Positions 20,701-31,229 of a DNA stretch of 64,000 nucleotides are shown here, piece by piece. The DNA is taken from contig OX104112.1 of NCBI GenBank assembly GCA_944474755.1, forward strand, positions 65,272,433 to 65,336,432, written 5' to 3'. The notes below the pieces were generated by a model. That model searched no databases and was not told the DNA's origin. It saw only the letters and a list, made by a program, of their open reading frames with translations. The position numbers were made by a program, and so were the translations under genes. Origin of the DNA: Limnoperna fortunei (lineage: Eukaryota; Mollusca; Bivalvia; Mytilida; Modiolidae). Each line of letters begins with the position of its first letter. Positions within the stretch are counted from its first letter, which is position 1.

Positions 20701-23700
20701 ATTGACATCTACTATAATGATAATTAATGATAAGAGTCTTATTATATCGCTGCAAAGCAACGAAGACTGAAAATAATTAGTTTAGTTGGCATGGTAACTC
20801 AATATAACATCTGCATGAACTGTAAGAGCAATAGCAATGAAAACTATTCTATATTATTGCTGTATGCAATATTCCAAAGAAAAGAAGAGTGGAAATTATT
20901 TTAACTACGTTGAATTTGATAAAGCTTGAGCGTACGCTTCGACCTATTATTTTTCTTACCCATGCACAGTCCGAATCCAACGGAACACATGGCTAGTAGT
21001 ATAAAGTTGCTGCACCAAGGAAGCGCCATATTGCTGGCAGCACCAAAACATAAAGCAACAATGTATAAATGGAGACTATGTACATGGAAAATGTCTACAA
21101 TAAATCCTGCAACCACTCTGATGACAGTATTTGTAATTCCAACAATAGATATCAATGTTGCTGCATCGTATCGGGAAATCCCTTTTGAAACTGCCATATC
21201 CGGTATATAGGTAATGGTAACGGCTTGTGCTGAAATGTTTGAGCATGCTTGTATTCTGCTGATGCAATAAATATCAAACTGTAAACCTGATGTCTGTCAA
21301 ACTAAATTCATTGATTTTTAGTTTTTATGCAACGATACAAATGACGGTGTTTCTTGTCAAATATAGACACAGACTGACCAATGAATGACCTTAGTCATAG
21401 AGTGTCAATATAAATAAATAACGTAAACAAGTTATATTGATCTTTCTGAACCCAAAAGTTTTATATAGTTGCTTCCCAGTTTGCCACCCGCGGACATGCC
21501 GTGCTGTTACTTGGCTTTGCTCAAATATTCCAACAAGATGTAAACAAAATGACGAAGGTGACAATTCATTACGTCAGACGCGCGTTTTGTCTACTTAATA
21601 ATCATCAGTGGCGTTTAACTCTAAATGCTAAAAGTATTTTTTTCATTTGGAGATGTAATACTATAAGTCCACTGGGTATGTGTAAATACATAATAGTTCA
21701 TATATGTTATATATGTTATATATGTTTATTTTTCCATGGAGGAGCCAGTATTATGCAAATAACAAACGGGAAACAAAAGATAAGGCATACTATGGAAATG
21801 TTTACAATTCTTAAGTTTATCTATTTCCAAGTGGAAATGTTTATTTTGGTTGGAAATAAATTGTTAGTTATATTTGACATTCCAATGTTTTTTACTATTT
21901 GCTTATTGATGAAGCTCAATTAGGTGCAATATGCGGGGTTCTGCATTTTTAATAACCTTGGTATCTTAGACGACAATTAAGTTGAATTAAATTAATTTTT
22001 TATTAAGTTGAATGCTTTCTTTTTACTGAACATTGTGTCAATAATGTCTTTAAAAAGATGCAATTCAGCTAGACGTTTTTGAATTGAGGTCACTGTAGTC
22101 ATCATAATTTAAATTTTAAGTACTAGTATCTTTAAACAAAAAGAGTAATATAGTTCACAATACTTACCAGTCCACATGACCATACAGACCAACAAAATTA
22201 TAAATGACGGCCTTTTTAACAAACTAAAGCATTCTCTAAATATACTTGTATCACAACTAAGACAAGGTGCTTTAGATTTTGTTTCAATGTCTTCACGAGG
22301 GAGTTTTGTATTGTGCAAGTCTAGAACTTCAGACTCGTGTGCTGGAATAATATCAATACTTCCGATGTAAAACACGTCACTTTTCAACGCATTGTTTGCT
22401 TCCATTATTTGAGTTTCATGTTTCCTACAATGCAAATTTATGTCACTGTGATATTGTTGTGTTTCAATTTTATTCGTATTCAGTAGAGGAAGAGATGTAT
22501 CAAGTCCAGACGTCGAATTGCACATCATCTTATCGGACAAAACAAGCTCCATCTGTGGTTTAGTGTCAGTGTTTTCGAAAATAAGATTCTCTTCGAGACA
22601 AATTACTGCATTTGTTTTTTCAGTTAACTTAGTCGTAGCTAAGGGTCTAAACAAACAGCCACATACACATGCATTTAAACATAATCCTGCTATGATAAGC
22701 ATTGTATTCCTCCAGTCAAAGATATTTAACAATGTTTCTGTAAGATATGGATACACGATTACACCAATCCCACTTCCGCTCATAGCTATACCAGTAGCAA
22801 TGGCCCGTTTCCGAGAAAAGTACAAACCAACAGCCACGATTGACGAAATAAAAAATAGACATAATCCGGTCCCTAAAAAATTAAAAAAATTAATATTAAA
22901 AAAATTGATAGTTGATTCTGTAAGCGACTTTTTAGTAATTATTGGGTCGTTGAATTTGCTGGTGTACTGTCAGTTTATTCGCTCCGACCGTTTCAAAGAA
23001 GTAGTATGTATTTATTTTACCTTGATGTTTTAAAATTTAATAATGTTCTCCGAGAATACTAGTACCTTTTTTTCATTATGATACAAGACCCTTGGTTGAC
23101 TTTCAAAATATCATCATCATCATTGGTGTGTAATTTCTAAGAATTTATTCTCGAAATTTAAGCCTTTATCATTGCGGTTTCGTAAAGACCTGTAGATTAT
23201 TTATGTTTTTTAAACGAGATGCATTTTTTTCGTCCGTATCACAGCGAAGGGCTACAGCTCGATGACAAAAAAATGCATCTAGTTATAAAAAACGTAAGTA
23301 ATTTGTTTATTGCTGTTTTGTAACATTGTGACTTTATGGTGTTTACTTAACGAAGCCTTGACAGCGAGGTGAGATGGGCACATCTAGCCCTCAAGCTGGT
23401 AGAGTGAGATGGGATAATGTCGCACATAAGATCAAAGAAAATAATAGCAATAATGCGTCTATACAATTTGTCTTCGAAAGTTTTGTAGGTCGTGGCTTAA
23501 TCTCAATCACATACACCATTGACGAAAACACTAACATCTAAAATATATTTTTTCGAAACAAAAGTGGTTGATATACCTACCACATAAAACACCGTATGTA
23601 AATATAAGAATGGGTAAGTTTGGTGAAAACGCACCACCAACAGTACCTAGAAACGCTAAAACACCCCCAGCGATCGTTACTTTTCTAATTGAGTATTTAT

Positions 23701-24811
23701 CAATGAAGAAACTGACAGCTGGACCTAAAATGAGATTAAAAAATTATTAAGAAAAATTCGTACAACAGATTAATTACTATGCAAATTAATAGACATGCAA
23801 ACAATCCCATTGATTATCCTTGACTAAAATGTTTGGTGTTGTTATAACGATAGCATAGTATGGTTTTTCCTAATTAATTAGAGAATTATTCTTGCCTGTT
23901 TGGCGGCGTGCGATGTTGTAATTTACGTCATAATTCAAACTATATAATTGATAATTGTAGGAAATTTATCGACAAAAAGCGTTGTTATAATTTTCTTCTT
24001 TTAAGGGCTCTAAATGGAAGCAGAAAATACTAAAAAAAACTTAAAAAATACAGACAAGCACAAAACCACCATTGCGAACAAATAAAAGCACAAAAAAGAA
24101 AATAAGTGCTCCAAATTGTAAGCATTTAATGTTATTTATGTGATACTTGACAATATGCTGATGGGATTGTCAGTGTACTGTAAAAGAGTCGATGGTGAGG
24201 TACAAGAACAAATGCAAACGAATTCCAATTATTTGTGAAACAGACAATCAACCAGTGGATGGCGACTGTAGACCTTCTAAAGTGAAATCTTCATTTCAAA
24301 TAGTATTAATAAATGCTTAAGAAGTTCACACAAGCAACATTTTTCCATCGTTAATATTTAGACGCGACGCTCCGGCACTTGTTATATTATAGTAACTAAG
24401 TTATATTTATGTTAGAATGTTGTTACAATTTTATTTGTTCACAATTGAACGTTTAGGGTATCTCGTATTTGGATTATATTGTCTATTTCCACGTAAAGAT
24501 CAAAGCATGAAGCGTCAGTGGTATCCTTAGTTTTAATCCAATTTGAATAGATACTCACCCATAATCATGCTTAGTCCTAGTTGAGAAGAGCTAACCCAGG
24601 CGGTTTTGGCTTTTGATTCACCAAAGTAGTCTAGAAAAGCTAATAGCTGAATTCCAGATGAATACATCGTCCCATCTGCTATGAAGTTAGCAAAAAATGC
24701 TCCAATACATACAATCCAACCCCATCCACCATCCGGGGCAAGGCCCTGGATTGGTCGTGACATTTTTGCTTCTTTTGCAGTTATTGTTTTCATTATAATT
24801 CTCTTCGCCAT
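17571..24811 (-). CDS. Gene B: SLC16/MCT-like transporter, complete, 546 aa
   Basis: Six exons join without a frame break: 24559-24811, 23581-23724, 22168-22872, 20960-21229, 18733-18858 and 17571-17713 (1641 nt with stop), every junction in phase 1 with GT-AG borders. Signature 1 is APDGGWGW (D27-W32) and signature 2 starts at Y150. Predicted features are 12 TM segments, a ~190-residue TM6-TM7 loop, and cytosolic N- and C-termini. TM8 has GITNTVIR (N401, R405): the Arg is conserved in the family, and Asn replaces the Asp of MCT1, as in several non-lactate MCTs. The C-terminus ends VNA-stop, 15 residues shorter than gene C because GAA became TAA. The start chosen (24811) is the ATG conserved with C; an upstream in-frame ATG at 24865 exists but gene C has a stop there. 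The substrate is unknown. Confidence 0.9.
18005..18390. repeat. MITE-family copy in gene B intron 5
   Basis: Carries CTGGTGCAATATTTTATTAA, CTTCACTTTCAAATATAAC, ATATGACGCCAT and AATGACGTCATAAT, the same building blocks as the gene A intron repeats. In unit 2 the equivalent is split by an insert (39475-39690 and 40185-40320). The antisense ORFs across it are repeat-derived. Confidence 0.55.
18733..18858 (-). CDS. Gene B exon 5
   Basis: 126 nt encoding residues 458-499: the rest of TM10 and TM11, including VCLRTILIADVLGIESLTTA and FFQGVAFTIDPPVAG. The acceptor is TTTTTACAG and the donor G|GTAAAA. This exon does not stand out as a long ORF but matches the conserved RTxxxxDLLG...GPPxAG region of MCTs. 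Confidence 0.85.
20960..21229 (-). CDS. Gene B exon 4
   Basis: 270 nt encoding residues 368-457: TYIPDMAV, TM8 (GITNTVIRVVAGFIVD), TM9, and TM10 up to FGLCMG. The acceptor is TTTCAG and the donor G|GTAAGA. Four residues differ from gene C. Confidence 0.9.
21340..21700. mobile_element. Unit-1-specific insert in gene B intron 3
   Basis: Not aligned with unit 2 (43550-43970). It contains TCAGACGCGCGTTTTGTCTA followed by ATCATCAGTGGCG, wording I know from a very common short repeat of bivalve genomes. The 140-codon ORF at 21501-21923 starts in it but has no conserved counterpart in unit 2. Confidence 0.5.
22168..22872 (-). CDS. Gene B exon 3
   Basis: 705 nt encoding residues 133-367: TM4, signature 2 (YFSRKRAIATGIAMSGSGIG), TM5, TM6, the large loop with many charged and polar residues, and the start of TM7. 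It differs from gene C at about 19 of 235 residues. Nearly all of these lie in the second half of the loop. Confidence 0.9.
23217..23280. repeat. Inverted repeat in gene B intron 2
   Basis: The arms AGATGCATTTTTTTCGT (23217-23233) and ACAAAAAAATGCATCT (to 23280) are complementary with one gap, around a 30-nt spacer containing GCGAAGGGCTACAGCTCGATG. In unit 2 (about 45593-45655) the spacer is well kept but the right arm is lost. Confidence 0.7.
23581..23724 (-). CDS. Gene B exon 2
   Basis: 144 nt encoding residues 85-132: IDKYSIRKVTIAG, TM3 and the start of TM4. The acceptor is CATTTTAG and the donor G|GTAGGT. Gene C has IAKYS, and two more substitutions, in this exon. Confidence 0.9.
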
Positions 24812-24849
24812 TAACATTAATTTACATGATATTGATTTGGGTATTCCCT
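24559..24849 (-). CDS. Gene B exon 1 (coding 24559-24811, 5'UTR 24812-24849)
   Basis: Encodes residues 1-84: a lysine-rich N-terminus, the DGGWGW motif, TM1 and part of TM2. A conserved CCTTTTACAG acceptor precedes 24849, and the gene C equivalent is TTCTTTCTACAG, suggesting that a noncoding exon is spliced on upstream. A TTTATATAA stretch just beyond it resembles a TATA box but may be incidental. Confidence 0.8.
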
Positions 24850-25228
24850 CTGTAAAAGGCCACATTATATAAATAACTGAGACAGATGGGACAGACGAAT
24901 ATAAGCACCCGTTTTTAAGTATTGGGGATTAATTTATTAACAGAATTACCTTTGCATTAATTATTTTATTTCTGAAATGAGTAAAAACACGAAGAAAATT
25001 CGTCATTCTTCCAAATTATAATGCATGTTTTAGTATTTAATATTGTAGAGGAATAATGAAATCCATAAAGATAAATATATGCATATAGTGTATCATTTAT
25101 AAACACCATTTACAGAATTCGACAAGAGAACCCTAGAAATAAACTGTCACTTGCAATTGGTATGAATATTTCTGGCAAAAATACTCATTGGGAAGTTTTA
25201 ACTATATCTGCATCATTGATTTACTTAC

Positions 25229-25290
25229 ATCGATTCTTTGGTAGAGTTTAAAGCCACCACGCTATCTTGTATCCATCGAATCATCTCAAC
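25229..25290 (-). other. Candidate noncoding 5' exon of gene B
   Basis: A 62-nt segment with an acceptor (AATTTTCTAG before 25290) and a strong donor (GAT|GTAAGT at 25228/25229), placed about 380 bp upstream of the exon 1 acceptor. Unit 2 keeps the acceptor but its donor reads GCATGT. The segment contains an upstream ATG. This is inference only, since no transcript is available. Confidence 0.3.
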
Positions 25291-25974
25291 CTAGAAAATT
25301 AAACAAAATTAATTTCCCTACACCTTAAACATTGATAACAGACAAACCTTTTGCTTTGATAAATATGTCCGTGAAAGTGTATTTTAAAATAAATGGCATT
25401 GATTTCAAAAGCTAGATTCATGTTTCTACTTTTTAATTTTTACAGCAAAAATTATTTGGTAATAATTTAAATGTTAACCACTTACCTAATAAATAGTGGA
25501 CTGATAACATCCAGCAAAAAACTAGTCCACGGTTCACTGATAGATTACAGGTCACATTATAAAAATGATCATATAGTTTATTCTGTATGTTTACTGAGCG
25601 TATCCGGCTTTATGAAATTTGTATAATAATAAATACTTAGATTACATTCAATGACAAAATAACTAACCTGTATAGTTTGTTCTCTTGAATATAAACGGTT
25701 GCAAGTCATCTATGACATGTTTAATGATAAGGTACAGTCTTTGCTAAAATTAGGTATAGCCGATGATCAAGCAGATGAATTTGTTCAGATTAAATCGTTG
25801 TTTTGAGTTACAGGCTTTATATCATGCAGTATTGTTTTTGAAACTGCAATAGATTATTTTTATTGCTCGATGCTAACATAAGGATGACATACATTAAATA
25901 TATGTGCTCACATCAGCACAGAAATAGCAATAAAATCAAACAAACGTACGTAGCCTCTTAATGAGGAGAAAGAA

Positions 25975-27515
25975 ATCTGCAAAAGAAGACATGGCTTGAT
26001 CTTACAAAAGTTTAAGGAAACATTTTTTACCAATGGATAGAAACAACCATGGACCATTACCATGTGCAAGAACTCATAATGTATGATAGAGCAACACTTA
26101 ATGGAATAAAGTTAAGATTCTAACATTAAGTTTACAACGTTTTTGCAAAAGCAAAAAAATGCACTGCTACAAGCTGCACAGTCTTACTAATCTTATTTGA
26201 AGTGGAGTAGGAATAAACATCATTATGAAGGGAAATCACAATGAAAAACTCTTACATATAACTACCACCAACAGAGGATTTGGATATTTACAACAAAGCC
26301 ACAGATAAAAGCAAGATATGCATGACAGCATTATATGTGATGGTTATATGGACCGTAATGTAATCCAGGGAGAACGTCATTCACAACAGTTTAAGTTAAC
26401 GAAGAAAAGATAAGACAAATGTCATAAAAAGCGACCAAACCACAACAGCCAAAGGTCAAAGGACGATTATAAATTTGAATTTATACAAACATATACTAGT
26501 ACCTGAAACAAAAATCAAAACATAAACCAGACAGTAAGTAACACAACCTAAAATCTAGCATAACGTATAAGTTGTGAAATGTACATATCATACGCAGGAG
26601 CTGCTGTGAATGTTGCTAACCATTGGTTACGGAACAGGACATGTTGCATACTAGCTGACAGCTAGTTGCTATTAACAACTGCATAATGATGAAGAAAATA
26701 GGCTGAAACATCCTACGATGGATGGAGTCTTTCTTATGAAGGCAAAAGCCAGATCTTTGTATACGATGATAGACTACTTGCTAGTAGCATCAGCTATGTA
26801 AATCAAAAAGAAAAAAAATTTAATACCGAAAATGATCATTGGAATGATTCATGCTTATATGTCTGAAAACAATAACTATAAATGTGAACTAGATTAATAA
26901 CTTGACGTCAGGACTATTAGTTCGAAATATGTAGGGAGGAAATCAGTACACTAGCTTTTTCAACAGGAATAATCTTAATATTCTCTTTAAATGATATAAT
27001 GCACTTTCTCGTGTCCAATATAGTCATCATAATTGACAAAATTTACGTTTTCATACACTTAAGTATGTATTTGGCATAATTCCTCATTATCTGCTTTGAT
27101 TTTATGTCGAGCGAATGATGTATAAACTCAATAAACGTTATAAAACAAGATTAAAATGGTCGTTTGCTTTTTATCTATTCAATCCTTTGCTGTCATACCA
27201 AGTTCATTATAAGCATGGCACTATAAAATTCCAGTCACAATTAAAATCCGCATTATATCGCTTGTGATATAAAATTTTAATACGAGATTTAATTATCATA
27301 TAATTCTTTAGCTTCAATTCACTTTAAAAACCTTTCATCTTTCGAGAAATGTGTACATTCGTGCCAGTGGTGTACTCCTGTAATGCGTATGATGTGAAGT
27401 CTCTAGCAGTAGCGTTCCTGTAAATACGAGCTTTTTATTCTTACCCATTTGCGTCACTAGTGCACTCCTTAGTATGTTGGTATCCTTTTGCTGTGGCAAT
27501 CACTCCTGAAAAGTG
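25975..27515. other. Unit-1-specific 1.5-kb segment, unrecognised
   Basis: In unit 2 the flanks AGCCTCTTAATGAGGA and CATTGCATACC(T)TTTT are only a few bases apart (about 57715-57745). It is AT-rich with no ORF of interest. It may be an insert in unit 1 or a deletion in unit 2; I could not find terminal repeats or a clear target duplication. Confidence 0.5.
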
Positions 27516-28599
27516 CACTACTGGGGCCATTGCATACCTTTTTATGGCATTAGCTCTCTCCTTGTATTCACGACTGATAACATACATCTTGTTCAGATTA
27601 CTCTTGGTAAAGTAGGTGCATCTCGTGTTAGTGGTGAGAATGTCTTACTTGTACTCTATTTAGATACATGTACTTTCATTAAGAGTGATATCACAAATAA
27701 AATGTCATTAACGATACCAGGGTTAAAAAATTTACAACGCAAGTCACGCGTTTCGTCAAATAAAGACTCCCAATAATTAAGATGTTGTAAAGATTCTCAT
27801 CAAACTTCGAAAACGTCATACCAAATCAACACTTTGAAACTTGCAAACCTTTCGAAATTTTTAGGCAATCAAACAATTAATACAATAACTATATCGCTGC
27901 AAGAATCAATGACATTATTGACAACATCGAAGTGTGACTTCTATGTTGGTGATACCTTCGGAGACTAACAATCCACCAGCAGGGGCTATTTCCATATTAA
28001 TTGCCAACGATATGGTTTATTCCACTGTTTTAATGTTACAATAAAATATTTTTGTACTTATGCTATTTACCTGTTACTTCGTTAATTTCTACAAATTTTG
28101 ACCAAACTATTCTACCACTATTTACGGAATTCGCAAAATGGATGTACTACGCAAAAATGGAAGATACCCTGTCGACGAAGCTGATCTGAATGACTACAGT
28201 TGAATACACATTTCGAGAATTCCTTGGAATTTTTTAAGCACTTCAAAAGTTTTCAAGAATTGAAATATTAAGATAAGATTCATAATATTTTAAGTCATTA
28301 ATAAAAACACACAACATATGGCTATTTTTGAAAGAAGTAGACGAATTTAAAGCTTTGTAATGCATTGTTTGGCACAAAACGCCATTACTAAATATATCAA
28401 ATCAAATGGATTTTCGGTACCTATCATGTAGATTATGCAGTCGATATTTTGATTACCGGTATAACATCGGAGAGACAACACCTTAAAACATAGACTATAC
28501 AACATCAAGCAGAAAAGTAGTCCTGAGTATGGTAAATAGTATACTTACCTCTGTCGCAAGTTTGCACCATGTGATGATAGAATCTCTACAAGAGTAGTT

Positions 28600-29060
28600 G
28601 GACCTTAAATGTTAAGGTTTAATGTAATCAAAGGTCGACCATTCTGGTATTCAAGGCATCACCCAATAAGGACCTACATACATTTTTTATATCTTAAGGC
28701 ATAGGTAAAAAACAAAAACATTAGGAATTTGACTTTAATGATAGGTCAAGCACTGTGATAGCAAGACATCGCCGTATAGAACCTAATACCCACATACCAA
28801 AATATGTCAAGTCAAGGTCAAAGATCACATCGGATACAGGTCAGACCAGCTATCAATACAATTTAACATAAATTTGACCATTAGGCCAAAAATTAAGATC
28901 TTAAAATTATTATTATAGGTGACACAACCTCTAATAGTGATACATCTTTATGTAGAATATACTTGGACTAGGTCAAAAGACAAAAAAGTAAGCAGTTGGA
29001 TAGCATGAAATAACTGACCTTGAGGTTAAATGTCAAGGTCAAATCTAGGTCATTATAGTA
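28600..29060. repeat. TGACCTTGA/AGGTCA-rich ~110-bp degenerate tandem repeat, unit 1
   Basis: Diverged units with TCAAAGGTC, GACCTACATACAT, AAGGCATAG(G/T)T and CACTGTGATAGCAA-type landmarks at roughly 105-120 bp spacing. It includes TCAAGGTCA (28812-28820) and GACCTTGAGGTT (about 29018). The related, clearer array in unit 2 is at 59425-59860. Confidence 0.55.
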
Positions 29061-29824
29061 CGTGACACACCAACTCGTGGCGATGCATACATATGTACAA
29101 TTTCTAAGGCCTAGATCAAAACAGAAAAAAGTTACAGCCTGAACAATCTTTCCCAATGAACATTCCAAAACAGAAAATAGAGATAATGCCTATAACAATA
29201 ATATAAGATACAAGAGAATTTGATTTGGTAATTTAGTATATTCATATGGTTCTCGCATTTGCAGTTTAAACTCACCACTAATGTTTCCCTGAATAAAAGG
29301 ATTGGTAATATGTAGTATTGATGTTACAGTACCCAAAATTGGAATTGTAAGGTCTAATTTTTTACACACAGAGATTTCAGCAATACGAAAATAATATAAC
29401 GTTTGTTCGTCTTTACATTAAATTTATGGCTGATGAAATGTCATGCATGCACTACCGTAATTTACTGGAAATGAACAACACTAACATAAATCAGATTGAT
29501 GACAAGTTCATTCCTAATCAGTGAATAAGAAAAAACCTACAAGCAGTTGACGAACCTCCAGACAATAACTTATTTACATGACCTTGAAATTCTAAGTGTA
29601 TAGGTGACGAGATTACAAAAAACGACTCGTCCTCGCTTAATAAATTTTACTAAAGTTGCCATTTCGTCCCTGAAAAAATATATCTATTTTATTTGAAAAT
29701 ATGATTGCAGATAGTTTTCCCAATATTTGAATGCAGTACACCAATTGTGCTGCGATGATTTTGGACACACCTATTACTGACTAGTGGTATACGATACTCA
29801 TTTTCATCAACAAACCAACTCACA

Positions 29825-29990
29825 TATTACAGAAATGGAAGCGGCAGGTTTTACATGCGATAAAATCTGGTTTTACCGACCATTTTGAAATACCTGTCAG
29901 GACTATTGATTCAGTTGCTATATTTTTGGTTGTTGGTTCCAACGTTTGCCATTTTCTTGGACTTTGATTTGTGGATTGTCTTTTTTGGCC
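29825..29990 (+). repeat. Dispersed repeat (second copy)
   Basis: Same family as 10925-11085 and the duplicate partner of 62485-62650. It is noncoding. Confidence 0.5.
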
Positions 29991-29999
29991 GTTTCCTTA

Positions 30000-31229
30000 G
30001 TGTTGAGTATTTTAACACACAAAGTTGCGATATTTTTAAGTTGTAAACAATATTAGATCTGAGATAATATTTTAAAATTTTTCTGTAATATATTATTCTA
30101 GTTATTTACCAAAAGCCAAACTGCTGACAAAATTATTGACCATGGTAATATGTAACAGTTTTGTAGGAAAATACATGTACAAACATTTTTAAGAATATGC
30201 ATATGCAAGAGATTAGAAGAGTGAATGTAAACATTCAGAATCCAAGTATTTCAAGCACAATCTTGGCTAAATGAGAACAAGATTCAAAACATCCCCATAT
30301 ACAGCTGCATTTTTGTCATCAACACAAATTATTTCAACTTTGCAAGCTTTAGTAAGACATTAGAATGTGTTAAATGCAACATGCTTATCATCTTAATTTG
30401 AAAATGGCATACATAAAAATAATGTTATTTATAACAAATACAAATAATTCAACAAAATATACTGAAATAAACTTTTCTCATTAAAACAAGCAAACTGTGA
30501 ATCTGTTAGCAAATTGGGTTACATGGAAATAACAAACAAGTAAACACCTGACCCTCTTCCTAAAAGGTTTATATAGTCTCTTTATTAAACTAATATTTTA
30601 AACACTTTTACTTTCAACTTGGTACACAGAGCATATCAAAAGCTTTCATACTCTAGTTACCCGGTGTTTAATAGATACAGATAAAAACTGTAAATGTTAT
30701 TACTTTAAAACAAAATATTTTAGTATATCTAATGTGACACTCAAACATTTGCAACACTTAAGATATATTTCTTGCTGAAGTTTAAAAAGAATTTTCTATT
30801 AAATATATTGATACATGTAACAACACCATCTGTTAAATAATAAATGCATAGACAAGAGTTTCCTGTTGACCTTGACACACTTTAAATATTTCAGGGTCAC
30901 TAAGCAATTAATTTATCATTACTATCACATTATTTTTAACAGCATATTTACATTTCTGTATATTATAAATATAACAACTTGTATACATATATACAACTAA
31001 ACTAATAAATAAGCACAACAATCACACAAAGGGACATAACTTATTATTTACACACAAGATGGCCATACCTAAAATATTACTAAATACCATTATAGCAGTT
31101 TCCATTAAAAAAAATGAACAGATTCATATTTTAAACTAGGCAAAAAAAAATTGAATATGATAAAAATAATTTAATGACAGCTAAATGCTTGACATTTATT
31201 GAACTAAATAAAAGAAATATTTCAAAAAC
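30000..31229. other. AT-rich end of unit 1, no gene seen
   Basis: Continuous similarity to 62660-64000 in unit 2. It is very AT-rich with no coding potential or element signature recognised, and it ends at the duplication junction. Confidence 0.5.

Larger units (their letters stand above)
7314..31229. repeat. Segmental duplication unit 1 (contains gene B)
   Basis: The sequence starting GTATTGTCACCGTTT at 7314 recurs at 31230, and similarity continues with interruptions through both units. Aligned anchors include 8050/31990, 12068/35450, 13260/36820, 17620/39090, 22168/44437, 24559/47045, 25390/57120, 29160/61880 and 31100/63950. No similarity is seen left of 7314. The units differ by many small changes and by unit-specific insertions listed separately. 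Confidence 0.85.

Noticed and set aside
21501..21923. 140-codon plus-strand ORF
   Set aside because: It lies in intron 3 of gene B and overlaps a unit-1-specific insert. It is not conserved as an ORF in unit 2 and shows no recognisable domain.
22518..23033. 171-codon plus-strand ORF
   Set aside because: It is antisense to gene B exon 3, and its sequence follows from the conserved minus-strand coding exon.
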